A stretch of 64,000 nucleotides of DNA from Theodoxus fluviatilis (GCA_034096865.1 JAWQFJ010020256.1:26001-90000); one strand, 5' to 3'; positions 47,276 through 59,429 are shown, numbered from the stretch's first letter. Notes: a model not told the origin generated them from the sequence alone. Program-made: numbers and translations.

Positions 47276-48335
47276 CTCAGGGAAATACTAGATAGTGCTT
47301 TATCTTCCAAGGTTTGCTTTCTTCTTTGCCTCAACAATTTCAAACTTATGTTTACAAAACTCTTGACAGTCGTGATTGCTTTTCAGAAGGGATGTTTATG
47401 GAACATTTTTATATTCCCTTTCGCAGTTTCTGAATAAAGTAGGGGTTTTCCAAGTGAAAATCCAGAGTAATTGCATGATTTCTTTAGATATTGATAAACA
47501 AAGTGCTGCAACATCTAAGGAAAGTATATATTTATCATTGAATACTGTGTGGTTCCTCTATCCCTGATTTAGGATACATCCTATACATGTATAAGATAAG
47601 GTACTATTCCTGTCGGATGCCATCATGTTTGAATCCCAGACCTATGTACAAGTGTGTTAAGGAACTTGCTGCCAATTTTTGAATTCAGGAAAAAACATAC
47701 TAATCATTCAACTGATCCAAAGCTGCTTATTATACCTTATATTCAGGTGTCTTTGTTTTGTTTTGTTTTGTTTTGTTTTGTTTTGTTTTGTTTAGATTTT
47801 TTTACGTTCAAAAATGGTTTTATGCAACTGGTCACCCCCTAACACTTTCATCCCCTACTCCAACCCACTCCCCTCTCCAGAGAGCTCTGTGCATTTCATG
47901 ATTTTTGTTGTTGTTGGTTATCTGTGCTTGGTTCCAGTTCTTTCTCAGGTGTTCATGCAGTGTCATGCCAGAGCTGATTGACTTTATTCATTTTTGCAGA
48001 TTCTTGAGAAAGTGGATGAACACTGGTATAAAGCTGAATTGAAGGGACGCACAGGATTTATCCCAACTACCTATGTCAAAATTAAAACCAAGGAGCTTGA
48101 CCCATCATCAGCACCGTAAGTAGCAACTGACTTGCAAATGGTCATGAATAGCTTTGAGTGGATGAAATGAAAGAAAATAAACTTGAAATGAATATTTGTT
48201 TGAATAAAAGTTTATTTACTGTATATGTAGGCTGGAAAAATAGAAAGATTTATGATTGTTTGCATTTTTCTCATTGGCGAATGCAATGCAAACACACCAC
48301 CCCCACCCCCAACTTGACATGATGCAGGGAGAATT

Positions 48336-48381
<46 letters not shown>

Positions 48382-49612
48382 GCTTCAGCAAGTGAAACAA
48401 TGTTGCATTATTGATCCCTTAACACAGCAAGCCTTCCCCATTTATTAGTCGCTGCCCTAGAGATATATGGCAAAATGCATGTCAGCAGTATCCAGCCTAG
48501 AGAAATGTGACAGACATGTACAGTCCACCCTAGAATAGCTTGCTTATTTGTTGTTTGTTTTGCATGCTTCACTGTAGTCAATGAGCAGGAGATCTCAAGT
48601 ATGTGAGTGCTTTTGCATGGGTCAGTGAGTTTGTGTGCATCTGCCTGGGTATGCATGTATATCTGTGTGAAGGGGAGTGTGCATATTTGCACACACAATT
48701 TTCAGTGGGGAGTGACAATCTGACAATCTCCTCCACACACTCAAGTGATAGTGAAGGCCTCCTGCATGTGTTGCTGTGTTGAGTGACACTACTTTGCACA
48801 TTCTGGTGAGAGTGACAATTCTCCATGCATGTTTAGATGAGACTGACAGTCTGCCTTTCAATGTTCAAGTGACATTGACAGTGAAGATCTCTGGTAGGTA
48901 TCACTGTGCTGACAGTGATACCCCAGTGCATGTTTTTGGTGAGAGCGATAGTCTGCACTACACAATCAATTATCAAATGACAGTGATGATCGTCTGTATT
49001 GACATTGAGTCAAATGACACTGCTGTGCATGTTCTAGGGAGAGTGATGGTCTTCTCTTTGTGTTCAGGTGACAGTCAAGGCCATTTGTACATGTTGCTGC
49101 ATTGACAGTGACAGCCTCCTTTACCTGATCAGATGAGGACAGACAATGCTAGTCTGCTGTGCATATTCAGGTGCAAGTGAGGGATGCTGTGTGTGCTGCA
49201 GGTACTACAAGGGCAAGATAGGGAGGCAGGAGGCTGAGAAGATGCTACTGGAGCAGGACAGAAATGGCTACTTCATCCAGCCTGAGGGTGCCTTCCTCGT
49301 CAGAAACAGTGAAACAGACAGAGAGAAATATTCAATATCAGTCAAGTGAGTGCCAGAGCATTTGGTTTGATCATAACCGCTTTTTTTCCCTGAGGTCTGT
49401 AAGTGTATGGTTGATGTGTGTGTAAGCATGTGTGTGTGTATGTGTGTGTGAGGGTTTTTGTTTGTTTGTTGTGTTTTTTTTGTTTTTTTTTTGTTTTTTT
49501 TTTGGGGGGGGGGTTGGAGAGTGTTGGTTTACCAAGTTTCTCATTTCACAAGTATGGTATAAACAGAAATTCACACTTTTTTCATAAGAAAGATTATCCT
49601 TGAAGATCCTTG

Positions 49613-49698
<86 letters not shown>

Positions 49699-51198
49699 TA
49701 ATACTGGTGTTATAATTTTTTTCTGTGCCATTCACTACTCGGTAACCTTTTCTTTATGTCACACCAACTTCTGATTTTAAAAAACCCAAAAGATTGCTTA
49801 CATCCTGAATATTTTAATTTTAAGCTGCTCAGTCATATGATATTGGCAGGGGACTTGGTCTTTCATTGGAAATGGGAGCACTCTTGGTTTGGCACGTACA
49901 TACTGAGAAACTTGAATTATTTGCATGCAGACACAACAACGAGGTACAGCACTTCAAGATCATCCCAGAAAGTGGCAAGTTCAAGGTGTGGAGCACACCC
50001 TTTCCCTCCGTCAATGATCTGGTCAACTACTACCGCAGCAACTCCTTGGCCAAGGACAACCGACGGATAATCCATCTCAAGGACATGATTGAAGGGAATG
50101 GACAGGCTCCAGCCAGGAACGTGGGCGGAAACAGTGCCTCGCAGGAGGAGGTATGTCCACCAAAAGTGTTTCCACATCAGGTGCTAGCAGGTCACAAAAC
50201 CTTCTTAGCACAGCATAGTTACTTCTTCTGTCAGAGCTCATCTTAGGTAATCTATCTTGCCTTACATTTTATGACTTGCAGCATGGAAAGGACAAGACGG
50301 GGCTGTCTGTTATGCAGATGAAGCCATTTTTAAAAGTTGCATCAGATGTGGAAAGCTCTGTGTGTAATAGCTGGAAAATTAAGGTGCTGGAAGTCTTTCA
50401 TCCGGTTTGGGGAGAGGGCCTCAGTGCTTTGTGAGATACTGTCAGAGGCTGTATGCGACTACAAAATGTGCTTCCAGTTCCTGTGTTCGAACTTTCCTGC
50501 TGATGCCCTTTCCTTTACTTTGATGTGTGTGTTTCTACAGTAGGAGTATAGGAACCAGCATTTATCATACCAGTCATTAGTATATTTTCATATTTTTGGA
50601 GGAATAAGTTGTACTAACAAAGTTTCAAATCACCTATGGGCTTCTTGTTACCACCTTGAAAATTGAATGTTTGATTACATTTTATGCCAAGAATGACTTG
50701 ACATTTTTGTCAGAGAAAAACATACAGCCCTAGCCACTCAATGTCCCCCTCATCAGCTGCAACCTCCCTGCTGGGCCCTCAGGACCTGCTCCAGCAGATC
50801 AGCCATGGACAACCCCAAGCAGCCAACCTGGCCACCAGGGGGCACCAGGACTGCAATAGGTCATCCAGACCCAGAGGCTGTGCAACACAATAGCTGGGAA
50901 GGAAAAACCACACAACAAATTCCATACAAACATTAAAGCTACAGTAAAATTGTTGTTTATTGTTGAAGTCATTTTTTGTTGTGACTTCATCAGTTCTAAT
51001 CCCTTCTTCTCTCTCTCTCTCTCTCTTCAGTGGTGTGTTGCTCTCTACAACTTTGATTCACATGATCGGGAGGAGCTCTCCTTCAAGAAAGACGACCGAA
51101 TCTTGGTGATAGAGCGGAGTGCGCCTGACTGGTGGAAGGGGCAGCTGAATGGCCGTGAGGGGCTGATGCCTGCCAACTACGTCCGCCTCCTCTCCTAG
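39730..51198 (+). CDS. GRB2: GRB2/drk-family SH3-SH2-SH3 adaptor
   Basis: Complete five-exon gene, 242 residues (human GRB2 217, fly drk 211). Exons: 39730-39810, 48000-48115, 49202-49345, 49931-50150, 51031-51198; all junctions are GT-AG and in phase. N-terminal SH3 (1-57) has ALFDF and EHWYKAEL with Trp36. The SH2 (about 67-165) has the FLVR arginine (GAFLVRN, Arg100) and a Trp at 134, at the position of GRB2 Trp121, which favours pYxN ligands. C-terminal SH3 (about 188-242) has ALYNF, PDWWKGQ and NYV. The family links receptor tyrosine kinases to SOS and Ras at the membrane. The SH2 has about seven extra residues (near NGYFIQPE) before FLVR and is more diverged than expected, so a GRAP-like paralogue is possible. 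Intron 1 is 8.2 kb and holds a LINE. Confidence 0.93.
40930..41610. repeat. Diverged tandem repeat of roughly 110-130-bp units in GRB2-like intron 1
   Basis: About five or six units share phrases such as TTTTATTAAAATTGATCTGT, TGCACTTGC and TCTTCTGGAAACAGTG then AAAGTTCAGGATGTCTA. TA (about 41041-41062) and GA (about 41378-41452) arrays sit inside. Confidence 0.65.
42067..42268. mobile_element. Weak TTAA-CCCTTT candidate MITE
   Basis: TTAA (42063-42066) followed by CCCTTTGCCTGGCG; the right side ends AGAAAAGGG then TTAC rather than TTAA. It may be a decayed member of the TTAA family. The weak right end keeps confidence low. Confidence 0.25.
42410..42530. repeat. CT array then CA array
   Basis: CT repeats (with TTTCTT breaks) to about 42500, then CA to about 42528, in GRB2-like intron 1. 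Confidence 0.95.
43088..44150 (+). pseudogene. LINE reverse-transcriptase 3' fragment
   Basis: Plus strand in GRB2-like intron 1. In one frame from about 43097: VRQGCLLSPTLFNLF (RT motif RQGxxLSP), then RFTDDIDGLAGSEEEL, where the catalytic xADD is FTDD, then NNFKYLGSIVTD. A TGA at about 43703 replaces the codon expected between YA and ESW. After more coding text (LKWYGHVSRGSGLAKTIL) a frameshift leads to RGRQRKRWEDNVKEWTGL and a stop at about 44127. The tail has GAACTGAACTG repeats. It is a 5'-truncated, dead non-LTR element of the type often annotated as endonuclease-reverse transcriptase. Confidence 0.85.
44848..44888. repeat. Poly-G tract, about 38 G
   Basis: One of the longest G homopolymers in the window. 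It could form G-quadruplex structures. Confidence 0.95.
46688..46784. repeat. CT dinucleotide repeat
   Basis: Nearly pure CT array of about 45 units in GRB2-like intron 1. Confidence 0.95.
47200..47276. repeat. GT dinucleotide repeat
   Basis: GT array in GRB2-like intron 1; a CA-rich stretch at about 47095-47160 faces it, so the two could pair. Confidence 0.95.
47755..47795. repeat. TTTTG pentanucleotide repeat
   Basis: About eight TTTTG units, 200 bp upstream of exon 2. Confidence 0.95.
48336..48380. repeat. GT dinucleotide repeat
   Basis: GT array in GRB2-like intron 2. Confidence 0.95.
48680..49130. repeat. Degenerate GACAGT-type tandem repeat
   Basis: Units of roughly 40-60 bp built on GTGACAGTGA, TGCATGTT and GGTGAGAGTGA in GRB2-like intron 2, ending about 70 bp before exon 3. 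Confidence 0.6.
49612..49698. repeat. GT dinucleotide repeat
   Basis: More than 40 GT units in GRB2-like intron 3. Confidence 0.95.
50714..50893 (+). other. Possible alternative terminal exon of the GRB2-like gene
   Basis: After a good acceptor (TGACATTTTTGTCAG, to 50713) the frame that follows exon 4 in phase stays open for 59 codons to a TAG at 50891-50893. The translation is Ser/Pro/Gln-rich, with GPQDLLQQISHGQPQAANLA. Used as a last exon it would replace the C-terminal SH3. No phase-0 donor was found that would allow splicing on to 51031. It may equally be chance open sequence. Confidence 0.3.
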
Positions 51199-54100
51199 CC
51201 GCCTTCCCCCCCCCCCTGCACGTTCCTGCCCCAGACAACTGGGTCAGCACCCATGACATGAATGACTCCTGAGCTGCACATTTCACGAGATTGAATGAAC
51301 CCCTGTCATTGTTGTCATCTCTACATTTATTCCTTCCCAGTTGTGGAGGCAGTGTGTTAAGTTTCTTCCTAGTGGACTCCCTCCATGATTCTGTCACCTG
51401 TAGACCATTGGAGGGAAACTCATTTAGTAGAGAATGGACTTAACATATTTTCAGAATGACAGTAAGATGGAGGTGTAGGCTTAGGACTTGGGTCGGTTAC
51501 AGTGTCACCCAGCATGCACTGCAGTCCTTGTGGGAAATTGAGAGTTGAGGGTGGTTCCAAGGTCAGTTTGTTTCATGGATACTTTAATTCCATGCCGAGA
51601 GCAGTTCAGGAAGCAGTGTCAGTATTTGTGACTGAACAGTTTCATGACAGAGTAACTGTTGGACCCCTGTAGTCCCAGGCCTGACTTTGTGTGTTAGCAG
51701 TGGGGCTTCTGTGGATATGACCAGGTGGTGCTCACTTCTTCATCCAGTAAAGACTGTTGTTTTAACACCCATGCACTGTGTGAATGGGCTTTGTCTTTTC
51801 ATTGGGTGTTTAAGAATCATGTTATTCTACTGAAGAAGTACAACTCTTTGCAAAATATTTCTTTCTTGAGTCAGTCACCATATGAAAATGTTTGAAGTTG
51901 AAAGTCTGCTTTGTAATGCCTAGCCATTGCAACACCTTTTGTTGTTTTGTTTTGTTTGGTTTATTTTAACCCCGGAGGGAAAATGATCATCTCAAGCATG
52001 GAGGACTCTTAAGTTTCTTATTTAGCACCCAATCATGCTCTCTTCTGGCAGGAATCCAATTCCAAACTATGATGTGATCAACTAGAATGAGAGAGATTAG
52101 TCAATATTTGGCCAGCAGAGAAATTGTGACACCCTGCTAGTGATACAGAGAGTTAGAACTGATGATGATAAGTATGCTGCTGTTCAGTTTAATGACTTGG
52201 AAGAAAGAATGTTTTCAAACTTATTTTGTTTCTTAGAATCATGTCAGGCTGACCCCCTGTGGGTTTGGGGGTTAAGAATTGACCCACTGCATCTCTCCAC
52301 ATGGTTTCATAAGAGGTGGATAAATAGGGACACCGTGACCTATTTTCGTTTACTCTAAACTATTCTAGTGATTTTTGGGATCAGTGGCCTTGCATAGCTT
52401 ACAAAGGCTGATAAGCGGTAAAACTCCATCCATCCATCCTGTCAGGCTGCTTGCCTGTGGAAGAGGTTTGCAATATCCATGAGGAATGGATTCCTTCACC
52501 TACCAACCAAACATAGCCATGGAACAAATTACAAACTGGCGCTGCTATCATGTCGATGCTCAATTTTTTGCTTTCTAGAGTTCCTGTGACTTTTTACATT
52601 CTGAAGTTTAGTTACTGTGTAATTTTGATAAAATTATTTTAAACTCTAGAAGGCATGGAATAGGCTCTGCTTGTTTTCATTAAATGCATATTCAAATAAG
52701 ATTTAAAACATAGTTTGCTTTGCACCAAAGTTTATCCCTGATTTCAGTTTTGAGAAAGTGTACTTTACCCCTTTTTTTCTTCTTTTTGTTGTTGAGAAAA
52801 GGATAACAATTTCTTACTGTTTGATAGGTGCTTTGCTGTGTTGGGTTTTTGACAATCTGATAGAGGACTTGGATGTGTGATTATTTATATATTAGTAATG
52901 CTTATGTCTTGTTAGTCATGTGTAGAGTTGACCAATTTCATTCTTTGTTAATTATATTTTAACAAAATACTGCATAATCACTTTTACCCAAATCTTCTTT
53001 TTAGAGAATAAGCAGCAGGAAAGCTTGACATTTCTTAGTTGTTTGCTATTGCAGTGATTTAATTTGTCGTGTGTTTGTTTCTTATTGATAGTGATTTAAT
53101 TTGTGAAATGTCCCAATTTATTTTGGTAAAATTTTGCAAATCAGATGGATTAAGCACTGATTTGAACAGTAATGCAACATTACTATTTTTGGACTTTTTC
53201 TTACTAAACTTGTATATACATGTACATGGGTGGCTTGGGTAATGAAGGAGGTAAAGAAAAGGAGAAGGAGGAGGAGAAGAGGAAGAGGCTGAAGATAAAG
53301 AAGAGGGAGGAGAAGGAGTTGAACATAAAGCAGAGGAGGAAGAAGAAAGTAGAAGGAGACAAAAAGGCTACATAAATGAAAAGTGCCAAGTTGCAGTGTG
53401 GAGTGTGAGAAAGACAGAGGTCATGGAAAAGATAGTGAGCAGAGGAGCCCAGGGAAGGAGGGAAAGTGGGATATGAAACGGGCAAGGTGAGAAAATCTTG
53501 TCATCGCTTGCTATTGTAAAGTTTTGCCATGATAATCTCTCTCGCCTTCTTTCTTTCTTAATTAAACATGTCTCTCTCTCTCTTGCTCTCTCTGTGGATC
53601 ACTCACACAAGCATTCGATCATGCACTTATGTAATCTAGATTTACTTGTAGTTGTATTTGTACCATTCTATGCCCAGCTTTAAAATGCTAACATTGAATA
53701 TATGCAGCATGCAATGTATTTATGTAAGATAATGTAATATTACTGCATTGGTGCCTTCTACTATTATTGCCTTTCATAACATGGTTTGGCAAGAGACCAA
53801 AAACCATAAAACCATATTTCTTACATGCTTTTTCCCAAAATAAACAGGGTTGTTTCTGCCTCTGAGTAGAAAATATTTAAATGTATACTCTGCTTAAAAT
53901 TGTATTTCTTGAAACTTGCTGTTTGTGGAGTTAAACTTTAGGCTTGCTATTAGATGTGTGCAGGGCATGTTACAGAATAGCATGTTGTTGTTGTTGTTGT
54001 TGTTGCGTACCTGGGCTAAACACTCCCCGGATCACCCAAGTGGGTGAGATGATTGCGTGTGTGACTGTTTTTGAACACCCTGCCATATAGGCAGCCACAC

Positions 54101-54240
54101 TCCGTCTTCAGGGGAACAGAATAGCATTAAAGTAACTCTAGGCTGAAGACTGTCCCATTGGAGAGGCCTTCAGAGCATTGTCCTATACCATGCTGAGTTT
54201 TTTTTAACTTGCATTACTTGTATGACACCATGTGTGGTTT
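51199..54240. other. 3' UTR and downstream of the GRB2-like gene
   Basis: No further coding exon recognised. A purine-rich tract (53230-53375, AGG/GAA units) and a short TTG array (about 53985-54004) are present. Candidate AATAAA signals occur near 53839 and 56078; which is used is unknown. Confidence 0.45.
53230..53375. repeat. Purine-rich GGA/GAA tract
   Basis: About 145 bp of nearly pure purine on the plus strand. The opposite-strand frame through it is an artefact of composition. Confidence 0.8.
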
Positions 54241-54289
54241 CCTGCTGCAGCTGTGCTCTTGATGTCACACCCCAAAGGCAGTTGTTGTG

Positions 54290-54830
54290 TTCTGATGTGC
54301 ACAGGTGGACAGGTTCACTGGCACACACTGAAGGTACAATCATACCCACAGCTAGGACATGGGCGCTGGAAAAGACAATAGGGACAGGTATGCTGGCATA
54401 CATGAATGGACAGATGCACTGACATGCACAGGAGAGAGAAGTATTCTGACGTACCAAGTAATTGCAGGAATACACAGTAAAGGCAGGTTAACCAGCACTC
54501 ACAGGTAGGACAAGTAAATTGACACGAACAGATAGGTATACTGGCATCCATAAATGAACAGGTACACCAGCTCAGATGTGGTGGCATACAGAGAAGAGGT
54601 ATGTGGACTTGGTCAGGACATCGCTAGCACCCACGGGAGGGGTAGATGTACTGGCACAGATGGGCCAGATACACCAACATTCTTGGCTGGGCAGGTACAT
54701 TTGACTTGCACTGGTGAAATGGGCATAGCAACACTAAGAAAGAAGGGTAACATGGAAACACAAAGGACATTACCTGCTCAAGTAGATGGGACAGGTACTC
54801 TAGTATTCCGAGTTTAACAGTACACTGACA
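54290..54830. repeat. Degenerate minisatellite, ~35-45-bp units
   Basis: Recurring phrases GACAGGTACACTGGCA, GGTATACTGGCATCCA, GATGTACTGGCACAGA at irregular spacing over about 540 bp, consistent with an old tandem array. Confidence 0.55.
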
Positions 54831-56170
54831 AAACAGGGTCGGAATGAAAACTTATTCAGGGGAAACGCTTTTCTCACCTCACAGACAAAGCTCGGTGGGA
54901 TACACACATCTAGTAGACGGCCACCACTGGCAGAGTACCTAGTTTGTACAATTTTTTCACAAGAAATAGTTCACATTGAGAATGCATGTTATGAATATGT
55001 TAAGGTAAACTATGATCAACTCATATTGGCACTGTCGGTAGAGTGTATTTTGCCTACAAACTGTTCACATGAGATGGTTCACAGCATGGATGCATATTAA
55101 AACATAATGATGTAAGACACAAATAAATCATAATAATACTTTGTCACATTATCCAGAGATGTCAATGACTTGTTAAATTTTCTGGGGTGAACCTATGACA
55201 GAGTGTAAACATATCCTGTTTGTTTTGGGCATTGAAGCATTTCAGCATGGTTTCAGATGGGTTTTCATAGCTGAGGACCCAATCTATTGTTGATTTGATG
55301 TTTCTTTGTTACAAAAGTATGCAGAAGATGGTGCTTTCACAAATCTATACAACTTACATTTGATGAGAGTTTTAAGATTTAATAAGTTCTTTATTTGTAC
55401 AAGTTCTGTTAGTTGCAGGGAAAGCTGCTATTTGTCTTCCCCCTCTTTTGAAAAATAAGTTGATCAACAATTTTTCTTCATAGAAACTTTGATAGAAAGT
55501 ATTGTTATGAATGTTACCCAGAACAATTGTTGATATAAGGACAGAAACATGACCAAAATGCTGTCAAGGTTTTCTTGATTGAATGGTTGAACAAGTATTT
55601 CACATCAAACTTGAAACTGAAGAAAGATTTTGAATTTAGTATTATTTATAACTGAACTTGCTTGCTGTGATGAGAACTTATTTGTGGCTTTAAGTGAAAG
55701 TCACCTTGCTTTGCGGTTACATTTTATGATTATGTTTGAGTTTACAGCTACAATAGCCTAAACAGTGTTACTTTAGAAATCTACTACATCACTTTAGTAA
55801 AAATCTGTAGATGGAGATTTGAATTTTTAGATCGCAGAATATTTTGTTCTAGTTCTTTTATTAGGTCATTTAGTATTTTCTACTTTGGCTACATTGATTA
55901 AATCTGTAAAAGTGTGCTTATTGCATGATACACAGACATTCCACTTCTTTATTAAATTACTCTCGGTGATGTAATATATATATATATATATGGACATAAT
56001 TTCCAACTCTATGTAAATTCTCAACATGGAGTGTGTGCCTTCGTTTTGTCTTTTTTCAGCTCATTTCTCCTATTTTAATAAAATATACTGATTTTTACTG
56101 GGATCATTTTCCTGAATAAATTCATTTTCAAGTAAACATGTTTTCTGTTTGTTTTGTGCCATTTTTTTAA
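54831..56170. other. AT-rich non-coding stretch, nothing recognised
   Basis: No domain or repeat identified, apart from a short TA array (55974-55991) and an AATAAA near 56078. Confidence 0.45.
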
Positions 56171-56171
56171 T

Positions 56172-56188
56172 GCCAAGGAGAGAGAGAG

Positions 56189-56227
<39 letters not shown>

Positions 56228-56228
56228 A
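56172..56228. repeat. GA/GT dinucleotide repeat
   Basis: Short GA array then GT array. Confidence 0.95.
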
Positions 56229-56259
56229 TGCTTGCACACATGTGATCATTTATACTTAA

Positions 56260-57995
56260 CCCTTTCCCTTGCTCAAGCAGATACAGCCACAGTCTGAGGG
56301 TATGTGTGTTCAGGCAGTCCACTTCTTTGTAGCTACTGCTTGGATCACACAATTTGCTGTCATGTGATCGCTGATGCATTGGTACAAATGGCGGGTGTGA
56401 TTGTTTTGGTTTTCACGAAGTTTTCGGCCGATTTTCTTCTCTCTTTTTTGCAGTTGTACGATGCATCCTTCACCTTTTGACATTTTCGTGACAGTTGCAT
56501 GATAGATATCAGCGACTTAAGTCGTTTTGTGCTCAAATTACCAGGAGATGATGAGGTTAGGATGAGGGAAGACCACTGGATGTTTTGCGTGCCTGAGTTC
56601 ACAAGCAGGTTCACTCTGTGCAGATGGTGGCAGCTTTGCACAAACTGCATCTGGCAGATAAATTTCAAAACATGTTGGGTGACTGCCCCTGTATGCAAAT
56701 GAATTTGTGTAGCAAAGGCCCATTTTGAGTTCAATATATGCTCCCTGTTCATTTTCCTACCATGAAATGTGTAGTTTTGCCTCCTGTACAGCTTTGAAAG
56801 TAGCTTGCAATCCATACTTCAGATGTATTCAATTTGGACCCAAAATGACCAAATAGAGAGCACTCTTCACTTCACTTCACTTGTCCCATAGTCTGGATGA
56901 CTGTTGGGGCACCACAGATGATCTGGCAACCAGTTCTCTCCATTCCTCTCGCCTCTCGGACTGTCTCAAGGCTTCGCTGAGCCTCATCCCTGTCCACTCT
57001 GAGACGTTGTCCTCCCATCTTTTCCTTTGTCTGCCTCTCCTCCTCCCTCCTTTTACTGTGCCTTGTAGCACAGTCTTGGCAAGTCCTGACGATCGTGAGA
57101 AGTGCCCGTACTACTTTAGTTTGCGTCTTTTCACAGTGGTCAGTAGTTCTTCATGGGGCCCGATGGCTTGCCTGATTCTGTTTCGGACTTCCTCGTTTGT
57201 GATGCGGTCACAAGAGAGCGCTCAGAGAGTGCAAAATAACCTCCACCAAGAAAGCCAAACTTTCTTTTCCATGTCCTGTATAATGCAGACGACTGTAGTA
57301 GACAACAATCACAAACCCGCTTGATCACCCTCTTATGCTGCAGTCATGATCTGGCATGAGGCTAGGGGAGGGCTAAAATACACACTGGCTCTGGCGCTGC
57401 AAGGGGCTGGGGCGTAGGCGATAACATTTATCTTTATGGTTGTAATTCCTAAACGAGATTACCGATAACCTCCAAAAGTTAATGAATTGTTCCTTGGGTT
57501 TAACCCTGACAGTGCACCTAATGTCATTAGAATCCATTGTGAAATTTTTGAGTTATTTTCACCAAATAACTAACACACGAATGAACTAACAGGCAAAAAA
57601 TTACTTCCTTGGTGAAAGTAAATATACATGGTTAACTTACACATTTTCTCCTTGTCTCAGTTGAGTTTTATCTGCTCAAATAGACACTGAAAGTATGTCT
57701 AACATGTCAGGAGTGACTGCTGTAAACTTTCAAGTTGTAATTTGTCATTTTTAAATACTTCTAAGTTTTACTATTTATATATTTCTAAAATCAGAAAATA
57801 TTGAGTAGCCCATGTATGCAAATCAACATGTCCAACAAACGTTTATTTTGTGCTCAATATGCTCTCTGTTCATTTTCTTACAATAAATTATATAGTTTTA
57901 TGTACTTTACTGTCTTGGATACCCCCCCCCCCCCTTAAACATAAAAACCACAGCAAAAACACAACAACTTGGAAATAATTAAGGAAGTGTAAGGG
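56260..57995. mobile_element. Weak TTAA-bounded element containing a LINE
   Basis: TTAA (56256-56259) then CCCTTTCCCTTGC at left; GTGTAAGGG then TTAA (57996-57999) at right. The ends match only partly. Inside, a block of about 80 bp at 56690-56776 (with TATGCAAATGAA and CTGTTCATTTTC) is directly repeated at about 57811-57898, and the LINE fragment at 56862-57235 lies between the copies. Confidence 0.25.
56862..57235 (-). pseudogene. LINE reverse-transcriptase 3' end, minus strand
   Basis: Minus-strand frame containing VLQGTVKGGRRRGRQRKRWEDN-type sequence (positions about 57075-57000), closely like the C-terminus of the LINE at 43.1 kb, ending SSVVPQQSSRLWDK and a stop at 56877. The terminal AAGTGAAGTGAAGTGAAG tail is at 56862-56882. 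An upstream portion to about 57235 is in another frame (LKYYGHFSRSS-like). 5'-truncated and dead. Confidence 0.75.
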
Positions 57996-58425
57996 TTAAG
58001 TGTTTATGTGCAGTAATACTGCGGTGTTTTAGAAATATCTTTGACTGAGAATTTGGGTCCTGTGTGTGAATGCAAAGTGGATTAGAATTTCCTCATTGTT
58101 AACATAGGGTCGAATGAGCCAATTTGCCATTTAGTCTCTATAGGTTGTGTTGACATCTGACACAAGCCATGTTTGGGGGGGGGGGGGGGGGGGAGGTCAC
58201 TGCTAAGCAATGAAGAATTTCTGCATACATGTCACTTAAAGGGGATTTCACTAAGAGCATATTAAGATTTTTTTAATCTACCGTTGTTGAAATTGTGGGA
58301 AACACTTTGTATAATCATCACCGCAGAATGAAATTACAAGAAAATTCAAGCTTTCCTGCTGCTTATTCTCCAAATTGAAGATGAAGGGGTGGGGGTGGGG
58401 GGTGGGGGTGGGGTGGGGAATCCCA
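57920..58425. repeat. Poly-C, poly-G and GGGGT tracts
   Basis: C run at 57922-57934, G run at 58177-58193, and GGGGTGGGGGT units at 58385-58420, spaced through otherwise unremarkable DNA. Confidence 0.9.
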
Positions 58426-58429
58426 GTCC

Positions 58430-59265
58430 ATTACCAAGTTTTCACTCTTGGCTTTCAACACTGATGTTTTTGTAAAGGACCTTGACAATGCACTGGGGAC
58501 TGACTGAAGCCACACATCTTGAATCCACTAAACGTCCATGTCCCACCAAGACTGCTGTGAGGTAGAAAAGCAGGGTTTCAATCCTTGACTGGTGAAAATT
58601 TCAACAAGGGTTCAACACTGCAAGAGACAGTGTGAACCTAATAAATTACAACAGAACAAGCTGAGATTTGCACACCCCTGCTCAAATGAAGGAACCTCTT
58701 GAAAAGGAAATGGTAACCACAGTACCATACAATATATTTTATTGCTCTTTGGATGATGATTTATTCTACTTCAAACTGATCGTTGTCTCACATCATAATC
58801 ATTGTCTATGGAGCAGACATCTTCAAAAGCCAAACGCACTTTTTCAGTTGGAGTGATTTATGAATTTACATGAGTTCTATAGAGAATGGGACATCATGAA
58901 CTTCAGTGACCACTTGGATTTTATCCTTGAAAAGGAAGCGGTGTTTCAGATTATCTTTTCTCACACAATGATTGTTGTCTATGAATATGACATCTGCAAA
59001 TGTCAACTACTCCTTGTCAACTAGGGGGACATACAATGCATGCACACGTGTAGGATAGATGAAGTGCACAATGGAAAACATGTATAGGAATTGTTATGTT
59101 GGATGACTGAAATTCGTAGGAACAAAGATGATTTTGCACAAGAATAATGTCATAACATTTAAAATCACAAATCTTACAAGATAAATCAAAATATAGAAGG
59201 AAAAAAGGCCAAAAAAAAGGAGGGACCTTGGCGGATCGAACTCCAAACTTCCAGCCCCTGACTTT
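58430..59265. other. Non-coding stretch, nothing recognised
   Basis: AT-rich text. Two roughly similar phrases (TCACATCATAATCATTGTCT near 58789 and TCACACAATGATTGTTGTCT near 58961) suggest a diverged local duplication of about 170 bp. Confidence 0.4.
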
Positions 59266-59414
59266 TTGGAACTGGCTTCTGCTGCTGGTGCCTCACTGCT
59301 GTCGTAGGGATAGCTCCCCTTACGCTAAAAGGGGCGTTAACTCCCAATGATTCGGGTTAGCAACGTTTATCTGTTACCTGATAGCTCATTGGTTGTAGTT
59401 TGTCAGCTGGGGGA

Positions 59415-59424
59415 TATAAAAAAG
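59415..59424 (+). promoter_or_regulatory. TATA-box-like sequence
   Basis: TATAAAAAAG follows a GC-richer block and precedes GTGATGTCAC, a CRE-like palindrome (about 59428-59437). It could be the core promoter of a retrotransposon LTR, since an integrase fragment follows in the same orientation 1.7 kb downstream, or of an unrecognised gene. Confidence 0.3.
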
Positions 59425-59429
59425 CCGTG

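Larger units (their letters stand above)
44160..47999. other. Remainder of GRB2-like intron 1
   Basis: No exons seen. It contains poly-G (44850-44887), GT (45845-45876; 47200-47276), CT (46696-46783), TTTTG (47756-47793) arrays and three short tandem copies of a GTAGCATGAGGCTAGGT-type unit (about 46096-46165). Exon 2 begins at 48000 after TTTTTGCAG. Confidence 0.6.

Noticed and set aside
53204..53485. 93-codon minus-strand frame rich in Ser, Leu and Phe
   Set aside because: Composition effect of the purine-rich tract in the region downstream of the adaptor gene.
56360..56815. 151-codon minus-strand frame
   Set aside because: Composition is not domain-like, and part of it (56690-56776) is a directly repeated non-coding block.
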